The notes under the pieces: model-generated | Told to the model about the DNA's origin: nothing | Databases searched by the model: none | The model's input: the letters and a program-made list of their open reading frames with translations, nothing else | Shown here: positions 49,280-56,981 of the stretch, in pieces | How the letters are laid out: each line of letters starts with the position of its first letter | Numbering within the stretch: the first letter of the stretch is position 1 | Made by a program: the position numbers and the translations under genes | Assembly: GCF_009834545.1 (NCBI RefSeq) | Contig: NZ_CP019427.1 | Coordinates: 1,261,001 to 1,325,000 of the forward strand | From: Pseudomonas sp. S04 | Lineage (GTDB): Bacteria > Pseudomonadota > Gammaproteobacteria > Pseudomonadales > Pseudomonadaceae | Direction of reading: 5' to 3' | DNA length: 64,000 nucleotides

Positions 49280-50287
49280 ATGCCGTCCAGAATTCTGCTC
49301 TGCCTCGCCGCTATCAGTGCCTGCGCTCCTGCACTCGGCGACACCGTCTGGTTAAAGAATGGCGATCGCCTGAGTGGCAAGATCAAGCTCTTTGACGGCG
49401 GCAAACTGCTGATCCAGACCGAATACGCTGGAGCCATCCCGATCGACTGGAAACAGGTCAAGACCCTGGAAAGTGACCAGGAGCTGCTGGTCAAGCAGGA
49501 TGCCTACACTGGTGAAAAAGCCAAGTCCCTGCAGGCGGCCGATGAGGGCAAGGTCACCTTGGCCAATGGCGAAACCCCCAAGACCGTCGAATTGGCGAGT
49601 ATCCAGCAGATTCTCAAGCCTAAGCCGGTGGTCGAGGATCTGGTGTGGAAGGGCAATGTCGATGTCGCCCTGGATTATCAGCGGGCGGAAAATGACACCG
49701 ACGACTATGACGTGGATTTCAAGACTTCCGCCCGACATGGCAAATGGCGTCATACCGCAGAAGGTGAATACAACCGCGAGTTCCAGGATGAGGTCGTGAC
49801 TACCGACAACTGGCGGGCCGAGTACTCCCTTGACCGCTTCATTACCGATCAATGGTTCTGGCAGGGGCGTTTGACCTACAAGCGCGACAAGGTCGAGGAC
49901 CTCTCCCGCCAGCGCACGGTCGGTACCGGTCCGGGCTACCAGTTCTGGGATGACGAGCTGGGCGCGTTCTCCCTCGGCTCACTGCTGAACCGCACCGACT
50001 ACGAATATTCGGACGGCGGCAAAGACAACTTCTATTCGCTGGCGATGAAGTGGGATTACAACCGTTACCTGATCGGCAGGTCGGTGGAATTCTTCACCAA
50101 TGGTGAAGTCGGCAAGCCGCTGTCGGGCGTCGCCGACTTTGCCCTCGATGCCGAGCTGGGCTTGCGTTACAAGGTCACGGACTGGGCATCGCTCAACCTC
50201 AAGGCCGAGCGCGATATCATCAGCGGTTCCGATGATGCCGACTTCAGCAAGACCCGTTACACCGCAGGCTTTGGGGTGACCTGGTAA
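49280..50287 (+). CDS. DUF481 outer-membrane protein, YdiY-like
   Basis: The 335-residue protein has a signal peptide (MPSRILLCLAAISACAPALG), then an N-terminal soluble part with the repeated pattern TVWLKNGDRLSGKIKLFDGG and GKVTLANGETPKTVEL, and a DUF481 beta-barrel-like C-terminus (about 125-335) with alternating strands ending YTAGFGVTW, a final aromatic typical of outer-membrane proteins. The ATG at 49280 is chosen; a TTG at 49268 behind GAGG is an alternative. Function is unknown; the E. coli homologue YdiY is acid-inducible. Confidence 0.85.
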   Translation: MPSRILLCLAAISACAPALGDTVWLKNGDRLSGKIKLFDGGKLLIQTEYAGAIPIDWKQVKTLESDQELLVKQDAYTGEKAKSLQAADEGKVTLANGETPKTVELASIQQILKPKPVVEDLVWKGNVDVALDYQRAENDTDDYDVDFKTSARHGKWRHTAEGEYNREFQDEVVTTDNWRAEYSLDRFITDQWFWQGRLTYKRDKVEDLSRQRTVGTGPGYQFWDDELGAFSLGSLLNRTDYEYSDGGKDNFYSLAMKWDYNRYLIGRSVEFFTNGEVGKPLSGVADFALDAELGLRYKVTDWASLNLKAERDIISGSDDADFSKTRYTAGFGVTW

Positions 50288-50315
50288 CGCCCAGTCACCT
50301 GGCAGAAACTGTTGC

Positions 50316-50347
50316 CTGCTTGCGGCTCCCGCTGGCGCCGCAAGCAG
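50316..50347. repeat. 11-bp inverted repeat after the DUF481 gene
   Basis: CTGCTTGCGGC (50316-50326) and GCCGCAAGCAG (50337-50347) pair around 10 bases. The right arm overlaps the following tandem repeat. Confidence 0.75.
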
Positions 50348-50392
50348 GTGTCGCAAGCACGTGTCGCAAGCACGTGTCGCAAGCACGTGTCG
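50341..50392. repeat. Tandem repeat, four 13-bp units
   Basis: The unit CAAGCACGTGTCG occurs four times head-to-tail (the first with G for C at position 7), followed by a decayed start of a fifth. Each unit contains the palindrome CACGTG. Confidence 0.9.
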
Positions 50393-50417
50393 AAAGCGAG
50401 TACAAAATCTACGGGCA

Positions 50418-50453
50418 CAAAAAAGCCCCGCTTTTGAGGGCGGGGCTTTTTTT
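50418..50453. terminator. Bidirectional terminator between the DUF481 gene and csp
   Basis: AAAAAAGCCCCGC and GCGGGGCTTTTTTT pair with about a 9-base loop between convergent genes. Confidence 0.88.
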
Positions 50454-50469
50454 ACTAAATCAGTACAAG

Positions 50470-50679
50470 TTAGATAACTTGAACTTCTTCAGCTTGCATG
50501 CCTTTCTGACCGCGGGTAGCGATGAAAGAAACCTGTTGGCCTTCTTTCAGGCTTTTGAAGCCGTCGGATTGGATAGCTTTGAAGTGAACGAACAGGTCGT
50601 CACCGGATTGTGGAGTGATGAAGCCGAAGCCTTTTTCATCGTTGAACCACTTAACGGTACCGGTTTGGCGATTAGACAT
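50470..50679 (-). CDS. Cold-shock protein, CspA family
   Basis: The 69-residue single cold-shock domain binds single-stranded nucleic acid through RNP1 (KGFGFI, residues 16-21) and RNP2 (LFVHF, 29-33). It starts [19 protein letters not shown] and lies behind GGAG. The upstream 140 bases on its strand are A/T-rich compared with neighbours and probably hold a long 5' leader, as common for csp genes. Which paralogue (CapA/CapB/CspD) it is cannot be settled here. Confidence 0.93.
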   Translation of the reverse strand: MSNRQTGTVKWFNDEKGFGFITPQSGDDLFVHFKAIQSDGFKSLKEGQQVSFIATRGQKGMQAEEVQVI

Positions 50680-51033
50680 GGTGTAACTCCTTGAACAAAG
50701 ATAACTGCGACTCAGGAAGAACCCTGGCCGAGACTGAGTGCAAAGAGCAGGAAAAATTCTTGTAGATGGTTGGATCGAAATTCAACATATCGTGTAGAGA
50801 TTCTCAGTGACACAAGCAGCACAGTGGCGCCACCTTAACCCTTTTTCCGGAACGTGCCAATGGTCTTTGCGAAGGTTTATCTGTTTTCGTGACTGACGGT
50901 GCGCGTGATCGACGCGCGGTATCCGATATTAAAGGCGATCGGCGATTAATGCGTACCGGACTTTGAACCCGGCGGCGCGCCCCGGTAAGATGCCGGACAG
51001 AATTTTTCCACCTCGCTATTCAGGACACCCGCC
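50680..51033. other. 354-base divergent region between csp and dcd
   Basis: The left part must hold the csp promoter and leader on the minus strand; the right part, ending CAGGACACCCGCC before the dcd ATG, holds the dcd promoter. I see no further gene. Confidence 0.4.
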
Positions 51034-51600
51034 ATGAGCATCAAATCGGACAAGTGGATTCGCCGCATGGCGCAAGAGCACGGCATGATCGAGCCCTTCG
51101 TCGAGCGCCAGATGCGTGGCGAAGGCGCCGAACGACTGATTTCCTTCGGGGTGTCGAGCTATGGCTACGATGTGCGCTGCGCCGATGAGTTCAAGGTGTT
51201 CACCAACATCAACTCGGCCACCGTCGATCCGAAAAACTTTGATGAGAAGAGCTTCGTCGACGTCAAGAGCGATGTCTGCATCATCCCGCCGAACTCCTTC
51301 GCCCTGGCCCGTACCGTTGAGTTCTTCCGCATTCCGCGCAATGTCCTGACCATCTGCCTGGGCAAGAGCACCTACGCGCGCTGCGGCATCATCGTCAACG
51401 TCACGCCGCTGGAACCGGAGTGGGAAGGCCACGTGACCCTGGAATTCTCCAACACCACCACGCTGCCGGCGAAGATCTACGCCAACGAAGGCGTGGCGCA
51501 GATGTTGTTCTTCGAATCCGACGAAGAGTGCGAAGTCTCCTACAAAGACCGTGGTGGCAAGTATCAGGGCCAACGTGGCGTGACCCTGCCGCGCACCTGA
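51034..51600 (+). CDS. dcd: dCTP deaminase
   Basis: Dcd deaminates dCTP to dUTP, the main source of dUMP for thymidylate synthesis in gammaproteobacteria. The 188-residue subunit has the signature [31 protein letters not shown] in outline (residues about 110-140), with the catalytic Glu in WEGHVTLE. Start at 51034 ([19 protein letters not shown]) is canonical. Confidence 0.95.
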   Translation: MSIKSDKWIRRMAQEHGMIEPFVERQMRGEGAERLISFGVSSYGYDVRCADEFKVFTNINSATVDPKNFDEKSFVDVKSDVCIIPPNSFALARTVEFFRIPRNVLTICLGKSTYARCGIIVNVTPLEPEWEGHVTLEFSNTTTLPAKIYANEGVAQMLFFESDEECEVSYKDRGGKYQGQRGVTLPRT

Positions 51601-51708
51601 GTCAGTCGTCCGGACAGACCGTGGGAATTCCTCGGCGAGCGTAGACTCTATGGAGTGTACTGCCCGGATCCGCGCAAGGCGGATCGGGCCATCGCCCAGG
51701 AGTGCCCA

Positions 51709-51918
51709 ATGAAGATCGATCCACGCGTAAGTGCCGAACTGGCAAGGCTTGAGCCCAATCAGGTGGGTGTACTGGCCTGGTCGTTGTTAGCCCATCCGTC
51801 CGTCGCCCAGGCTGGCGGCATCCCCGGTCAGCCCGACCCGGACACCCCCAACGAACAACCCACCGAGCCCGGCGAACCGACCCTGCCGGACGAGCCACCT
51901 CCCGCACCAGTGGCCTGA
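51709..51918 (+). CDS. Small proline-rich hypothetical protein, 69 residues
   Basis: The protein has an amphipathic N-terminal half (MKIDPRVSAELARLEPNQVG) and a Pro/Glu/Thr-rich C-terminal tail (QPDPDTPNEQPTEPGEP). A ribosome site AGGAGTG lies 7 bases before the ATG. I do not recognise it. It might be a small cytoplasmic protein; the disordered tail is the only clear property. It lies downstream of dcd with about 110 bases between. Confidence 0.6.
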   Translation: MKIDPRVSAELARLEPNQVGVLAWSLLAHPSVAQAGGIPGQPDPDTPNEQPTEPGEPTLPDEPPPAPVA

Positions 51919-52123
51919 TTGGTCCGGCTCTTGGTGCATCGCCAGTGAACTGTGGTGAGGGTTGACCGCTGTTCACTGGACGTTCATGCCTCGAAACACC
52001 TGTGTTCACCTTTGAAACCTATGGTCAGGTCTGCCGTGTTTTTATCGCGGCGGTGCTCCCCTGCGTGGCTTGAACAACGCTTGAGGCGAGCGGTTAGCCA
52101 TAGTCGTGAAAAAGGAATTTCCA

Positions 52124-52495
52124 ATGAGTTCAGTTCGATCGGGTCATTTCAGCGCTGACATCCATACCGCCAGCGGCCTGAAGGCGCTTCGGGTAACCGA
52201 GGGCTTGCGGTACTACCTGCGCCAAGGCGTGCACAACCTCGAGGCGGTCAACGCTGCGGGGGAAGGCTTCTACCTGTATCTGCCAGACGACATCCAGGCC
52301 GGCACGTACCAGCTCCAGGTCGGGTTACCCTCGGTCATCCATGTGACGGGCATCAGCGAAGCGGAGTTGTACCCGCTGGGCAGCCTGACGTTGACGGTCG
52401 TTGGGGATACGCAGTTTACCGGTACCTTCAGCGGCACGGATGCCGATGGCATCCGCATCGAAAATGGCAGCTTCAGGCTGGAGTACCAGGCTTAA
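52124..52495 (+). CDS. Hypothetical protein, 123 residues, beta-rich
   Basis: Sequence [20 protein letters not shown] starts a protein of alternating beta-type segments ([23 protein letters not shown], then [16 protein letters not shown] in outline) without membrane or signal segments. AAAAAGGAA provides a ribosome site before the ATG at 52124; a GTG at 52106 is possible. I do not recognise a family. It is convergent with aotP and stands where argR is found in P. aeruginosa. Confidence 0.65.
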   Translation: MSSVRSGHFSADIHTASGLKALRVTEGLRYYLRQGVHNLEAVNAAGEGFYLYLPDDIQAGTYQLQVGLPSVIHVTGISEAELYPLGSLTLTVVGDTQFTGTFSGTDADGIRIENGSFRLEYQA

Positions 52496-52512
52496 GCCGG
52501 GGCAAAGGAGCG

Positions 52513-52536
52513 CAGTGGGAGCCAGCGCTCCCACTG
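52513..52536. terminator. Hairpin between convergent genes (REP-like)
   Basis: CAGTGGGAGC and GCTCCCACTG pair perfectly around a 4-base loop, between genes ending at 52495 and 52541. The GTGGGAGC core is REP-like. There is no T-run, so it may act as a weak terminator or 3' stabiliser. Confidence 0.6.
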
Positions 52537-52540
52537 ACCG

Positions 52541-53305
52541 CTACTTCAGGTTGCCACTGAGGAACTGCTTGAGCCGTTCACTTCGGGGATTGCCCAGTAC
52601 ATCCTCGGGCGTGCCTTGTTCTTCCACCAGGCCCTGGTGCAGGAACAACACCTGGTTGGACACCTTGCGCGCAAAGCTCATTTCATGGGTGACCATGATC
52701 ATGGTCCGGCCTTCTTCGGCCAGCCCCTGGATCACCCTGAGCACTTCACCCACCAACTCCGGGTCCAGGGCGGAGGTCGGCTCATCGAACAGCATGACTT
52801 CCGGCTCCATCGCCAGTGCACGGGCAATGGCCACCCGCTGCTGCTGGCCGCCGGAGAGGAATGCCGGGTACTGGTCCGCCACACGGGTAGCCAGGCCGAC
52901 CTTGTCGAGGTAGCGGCGCGCGCGGTCCTCAGCGTCTTTTTTACTCACCCCCAGCACCCGGCGCGGAGCCATGCTGATGTTTTCCAGCACAGTCATGTGG
53001 CTCCACAGGTTGAAGTGCTGGAAAACCATGGCCAGGCGGGTACGGATGCGTTGCAGCTCGGCTTCGTCGGCGACCCGCATGCCGTGGTGGTCCTTGATCA
53101 TGCGGATTGCCTGGCCATCGAGACTCATGGCGCCGTCGTTGGGGGTTTCGAGAAAGTTGATGCAGCGCAAAAAGGTACTCTTGCCCGAGCCGCTGGCGCC
53201 GATCAAGCTGATCACGTCGCCCGTCCTGGCCTTGAGCGACACCCCCTTGAGGACTTCATGGCTGCCGTAGCTTTTGTGCAGGCCTTCGATGGTCAATTTG
53301 TACAT
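52541..53305 (-). CDS. aotP: Arginine/ornithine ABC transporter, ATP-binding protein AotP
   Basis: AotP is the ATPase of the AotJQMP importer. The 254-residue protein has Walker [10 protein letters not shown] (about 37-45), Q-loop [13 protein letters not shown] signature [15 protein letters not shown], Walker [13 protein letters not shown] and the H-loop THEM. The ATG at 53305 is selected over an upstream one because [14 protein letters not shown] starts the nucleotide-binding fold. It is the last gene of the operon, 13 bases after aotO. Confidence 0.92.
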   Translation of the reverse strand: MYKLTIEGLHKSYGSHEVLKGVSLKARTGDVISLIGASGSGKSTFLRCINFLETPNDGAMSLDGQAIRMIKDHHGMRVADEAELQRIRTRLAMVFQHFNLWSHMTVLENISMAPRRVLGVSKKDAEDRARRYLDKVGLATRVADQYPAFLSGGQQQRVAIARALAMEPEVMLFDEPTSALDPELVGEVLRVIQGLAEEGRTMIMVTHEMSFARKVSNQVLFLHQGLVEEQGTPEDVLGNPRSERLKQFLSGNLK

Positions 53306-53318
53306 GGAGTGAACATCC

Positions 53319-54437
53319 TCAAGGCGAAAGTAGGTAGCCGGTTCGATAGGCCTCAAGGCCCGCCACGTGGGCGATCACCATGCCAGCGGTGGCCATGCGG
53401 CGGGTCGAGCGGGCATACAGCAGGCCCTCGTTGGTGCAATGGACCGGCGTGACCCGGTCGCTGATCGGATCGATGATCTCGGCGATCAATTGCCCGGCCT
53501 GCAGGTACTCTCCCGGTAGCACGCAGTACACCAGCAAGCCGCCGACCGGAGTCGCGACCGGCTCCACCGCCGCCAGTGGCGTGGCCGGGTAGGGCAGGTC
53601 CGGCAGGGGTTGGATTCGGCCGTCGATGGCACCAAAGTGCGTCAGGTAGTCGATCAAGGCCTGGCAATCGAGGCTGGCCAGTGGGTGGTTGACGTCGCCC
53701 TGGCCACGCAACTCCAGGGTCACCGAGAAGCTGCCAGAGGGTATCGGGAAGTGTTCGCCGAAGCGCTCTTGCAACTGCCACCACACCAGGGTGAAGCACT
53801 CATCGAATGACTGGCCGCCGGAGTCAGTGGCCAGCAGGCTGGCCTCGGCGCCGATGTAGCGCGCCAGCGGTTCGACCTGGGGCCAGGCCTGGGGCGTGGT
53901 GTACAGGTGGGTGACGGCTTCGAAGTCACAGTGCAGGTCCAGCACCATGTCGGCATCGCAGGCCAGGGTCTGCAGCACCAGGCGCTGGGACTGCAGTTGC
54001 GTGGCGGCACTTTGGCGCAGCAATGCCTGACGCAAAGTCCGGCGCACCAGTGCCAGGTTGTGCTGCGGATCCTGGTTGAGCTGGCCTTCGATTTCATGAC
54101 CGATCGTTTCGCCGAGGTCGACAAACCAACGGTTGAAATTCTGCCCGCTTTCCAGCTCGTAGCGACCCAGGGGCACGTCCATCAACACCTGTTCGAGGCC
54201 AATCGGGTTGGCCACCGGTACCAGCACGATCTCGCTGAGCAGGCGGCCCTCGGCTTCGAGTTGGGCCAGGCGTTGCTTGAGGTGCCAGGCCACCAGCATG
54301 CCCGGCAGTTCGTCGGCATGTAGTGAGGACTGGATGTAGACCTTGCCCTGGGCCTGTGTCGGGCCAAAGTGGAAGCTGTGGATCTGGCGTGCGGTGCCCG
54401 GCAGCGGGGCAAGCAAGTCATGAATCTGGTGGCGCAT
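53319..54437 (-). CDS. aotO: AotO, succinylglutamate desuccinylase/aspartoacylase-family protein
   Basis: The 372-residue product is an M14-type zinc carboxypeptidase-like enzyme: zinc ligands in [10 protein letters not shown] (HxxE, His and Glu near 40-43) and a later His in LDLHCDFE, with the C-terminal lipoyl-like barrel ([19 protein letters not shown]). In P. aeruginosa the equivalent gene aotO lies inside aotJQMOP but is not needed for arginine/ornithine uptake, and its reaction is unknown. Its position between aotM and aotP is kept here. Confidence 0.85.
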   Translation of the reverse strand: MRHQIHDLLAPLPGTARQIHSFHFGPTQAQGKVYIQSSLHADELPGMLVAWHLKQRLAQLEAEGRLLSEIVLVPVANPIGLEQVLMDVPLGRYELESGQNFNRWFVDLGETIGHEIEGQLNQDPQHNLALVRRTLRQALLRQSAATQLQSQRLVLQTLACDADMVLDLHCDFEAVTHLYTTPQAWPQVEPLARYIGAEASLLATDSGGQSFDECFTLVWWQLQERFGEHFPIPSGSFSVTLELRGQGDVNHPLASLDCQALIDYLTHFGAIDGRIQPLPDLPYPATPLAAVEPVATPVGGLLVYCVLPGEYLQAGQLIAEIIDPISDRVTPVHCTNEGLLYARSTRRMATAGMVIAHVAGLEAYRTGYLLSP

Positions 54438-54464
54438 GTGCGTGAGTGTCCTGCAACGTGAGAG

Positions 54465-55175
54465 CTAGTGAGTTGGACCGAGAAATGCCAGCCAGCGGCG
54501 TTCGGCAACCCGGAACAGACCGACCAGGGCAAAGGTTACGGCCAGGTAGATCAACGCGGCGATGCCGAACGACTGGAACGTCAGGAAGGTTGCCGAGTTG
54601 GCGTCCCGCGCGACTTTCAGGATGTCCGGGATGGTCGCGGTGAAGGCCACGGTGGTGGAGTGCAGCATCAGGATCACTTCGTTGCTGTAGTAGGGCAACG
54701 AACGGCGCAGGGCCGAAGGCATGATTACGTAGGCATACAGCTTCCAGCCCGTCAGGCCATAGGCCTTGGCAGCCTCGACTTCGCCGTGGTTCATGCTGCG
54801 AATCGCCCCGGCGAAAATCTCCGTGGTGTAGGCACAGGTGTTCAGGGCGAAGGCCAGGATCGTGCAGTTCATCGCGTCGCGAAAGAACCCATCGAGCACC
54901 GGTTGCGCGCGGATCGCGGCGAGGCTGTAGATCCCCGTGTAGCAGATCAGCAACTGGATATACAGCGGCGTGCCACGGAACAGGTAGGTGTAGAACTGCA
55001 CCGGCCAGCGGATGTAGAAATGCGGTGAAACCCGGGCAATCGACAGCGGGATCGACACCAGGAAGCCGATGCAGATCGAGGCGCTGAGCAGCCACATCGT
55101 CATCGCCAGGCCGGTGATGTGGTAGCCGTCGCTGTACAGGAACGGGCGCCAGTACTCTTGCAGAAGTTCGATCAT
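54465..55175 (-). CDS. aotM: Arginine/ornithine ABC transporter permease AotM
   Basis: AotM is one of the two inner-membrane permeases. The 236-residue protein has about five membrane segments (first at 21-43) and the EAA loop AAKAYGLTGWKLYAYVIMPSALR in outline that contacts AotP. The start overlaps the aotQ stop by ATGA, so the two permeases are coupled. Confidence 0.93.
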   Translation of the reverse strand: MIELLQEYWRPFLYSDGYHITGLAMTMWLLSASICIGFLVSIPLSIARVSPHFYIRWPVQFYTYLFRGTPLYIQLLICYTGIYSLAAIRAQPVLDGFFRDAMNCTILAFALNTCAYTTEIFAGAIRSMNHGEVEAAKAYGLTGWKLYAYVIMPSALRRSLPYYSNEVILMLHSTTVAFTATIPDILKVARDANSATFLTFQSFGIAALIYLAVTFALVGLFRVAERRWLAFLGPTH

Positions 55176-55900
55176 CGTATGGCCTCCCGGGCACCGGCGG
55201 CATAACGCCGTTCCAGCCAGCGCAGGACAACGTTCGACGCGCTGGTGATCAGCAGGTAGATCAGCGCTGCCAGCACCAGGAAGTAAAACAGCTGGTAGGT
55301 ACTTTTACCGGCATCCTGGGCGGCCTTGACCAGGTCGGCCAGGCCGATGATCGACACCAGTGCAGTCGCCTTGAGCATCACCATCCAGTTGTTACCGATA
55401 CCCGGCAAGGCGAAGCGCATCATCTGCGGGAAGACCACGTAGTGAAAACGCTGGCCGCGCTTGAGGCCGTAAGCGGTGGCGGCTTCAACCTGGCCGCGGG
55501 GCACGGCGAGGATCGCGCCACGGAAGGTTTCGGTGAAATAGGCACCGTAGATAAAGCCCAGGGTGATGACCCCGGCGCTGAACGGGTTGATCTCGATGTA
55601 TTCCCATTCCAACAGGTCGGTCAGGGACGTCAGCCAGGTTTGCAGGCTGTAGAAAATCAGCAGCATCAGCACCAGGTCCGGCACCCCACGAATCAACGTG
55701 GTGTAGCACTGCGCGGGTATGCGCAGCAGTCTGGAAGCTGAAAGTTTGGCGCTGGCGCCCAGGAGGCCGAGTAACACGGCCACCAGCAGCGACAGTACCG
55801 ATAATTGGATGGTCATCCAGGTGCCTTGCATCAGCAGGGGGCCGAAGCCTTTCAAGCTGAAGGCTGAGAGCCCCAGGTTTTGTAGGAGTTGTTCAAACAT
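55172..55900 (-). CDS. aotQ: Arginine/ornithine ABC transporter permease AotQ
   Basis: AotQ is the partner of AotM. The 242-residue protein has about five membrane segments and the EAA loop EAATAYGLKRGQRFHYVVFPQ in outline (about 143-163). It begins MFEQLLQNLGLSAFSLKGFG. The gene follows the hairpin after aotJ. Confidence 0.93.
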   Translation of the reverse strand: MFEQLLQNLGLSAFSLKGFGPLLMQGTWMTIQLSVLSLLVAVLLGLLGASAKLSASRLLRIPAQCYTTLIRGVPDLVLMLLIFYSLQTWLTSLTDLLEWEYIEINPFSAGVITLGFIYGAYFTETFRGAILAVPRGQVEAATAYGLKRGQRFHYVVFPQMMRFALPGIGNNWMVMLKATALVSIIGLADLVKAAQDAGKSTYQLFYFLVLAALIYLLITSASNVVLRWLERRYAAGAREAIR

Positions 55901-55921
55901 GAAGTCAGCAACCTGATAGCG

Positions 55922-55954
55922 AAAAAAAGGCGCCCATCACGAGGATGGGCGCCG
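55922..55954 (-). terminator. Attenuating terminator between aotJ and aotQ
   Basis: Read on the minus strand, GGCGCCCATCCTC-GTGATGGGCGCC folds into a stable stem and is followed by seven Ts, 4 bases after the aotJ stop. It should end most transcripts after aotJ. Confidence 0.85.
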
Positions 55955-55958
55955 GGCA

Positions 55959-56741
55959 TTATTTGCCGCTGTACAGATTCAGATCACCAAAGTGTTTCTT
56001 TTGAATGGTGGCGTAGGTGCCATCATCGTGTAACGCTTTGATACCTTTATCGAGAAGGGCCTTCAGCTCTTTGTTACCTTTCGAGATACCGACAGCGGTC
56101 TTGGCTGGCAACAGTGGGCTGTCAACGGGTTTGCTGACTTCATAGTCGGCGCCTTGTGGCGACTTCAAGAAGCCCAGTTCGGCTTGCAGCATGTCCTGGA
56201 TCGACGCGTCGAGACGCCCGGAAATCAGGTCGGCGTAGACCTGGTCCTGGTTGGCGTAAGCCTTGGTCTTGACCCCGGCCTTGTCCAGCACGGCCTTGGC
56301 ATACGCTTCCTGGATGGTGCCTTGCTCGTAGCCGACAGCCTTGTCCTTGAGCGATGCGGTATCGGCGGTCAGCCCAGAACCTTTTTTGAACACGAATGAA
56401 GTGGGGCCGGAGAACAGCTCGCTGGAGAAGTCGATAACCTTCTCGCGGGCCTCGGTAACGGTCATCGAAGAGATTACACCGTCGAATTTATTGGCCTTGA
56501 GGCCAGGGATCATGCCGTCGAAATCGCTTTCGACCCATTTGCATTTGACCTTCAGCTCGGCGCAGATCGCATTGCCCAGATCGATATCGAAGCCCACCAG
56601 GCTGCCGTCCGCTGCTTTGGATTCGAACGGCGCGTAGGAGGGGTCAACACCAAATCGCAACTCTTTGTATTCTTTGGCCAGCGCGGAACCCGCGGCCATG
56701 CACAACGCCAGTGCAGAAAGGGTCAGCAATGCTTTTTTCAT
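55959..56741 (-). CDS. aotJ: Arginine/ornithine-binding periplasmic protein AotJ
   Basis: AotJ is the high-affinity binding protein of the importer. The 260-residue protein has a signal peptide (MKKALLTLSALALCMAAGSALA) and a class II amino-acid-binding fold, with RFGVDPSYAPFESKAADGSLVGFDIDL as the conserved N-terminal lobe (in outline) and a C-terminal GTYATIQKKHFGDLN. Start ATG 56741. The 240 bases upstream hold the operon promoter. Confidence 0.94.
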   Translation of the reverse strand: MKKALLTLSALALCMAAGSALAKEYKELRFGVDPSYAPFESKAADGSLVGFDIDLGNAICAELKVKCKWVESDFDGMIPGLKANKFDGVISSMTVTEAREKVIDFSSELFSGPTSFVFKKGSGLTADTASLKDKAVGYEQGTIQEAYAKAVLDKAGVKTKAYANQDQVYADLISGRLDASIQDMLQAELGFLKSPQGADYEVSKPVDSPLLPAKTAVGISKGNKELKALLDKGIKALHDDGTYATIQKKHFGDLNLYSGK

Positions 56742-56981
56742 TATTCAATCCCTAAGAACCAATATGAGCGCTTGTGGCGCAGAATTATTGTTACTGGAAA
56801 GCGTAAGACCTTATGAAAGTAGCAATTTCCGAACCAGAGTCCCGAACAAGCGTTTTAAAAGATGATTCAACAAAAGTCCTGGGCAGATTCGCGCCCAAAA
56901 ATGGGCGCGAAGGATTGACTGCACCAGCATGGAGCCTGGGCTGACTGAGCCGGTGTGCCCCAGGCACCGGTCCCCGCGAGT

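Noticed and set aside
50341..50392. CRISPR-like array
   Set aside because: The 13-bp units are directly adjacent with no spacers, and there are no cas genes.
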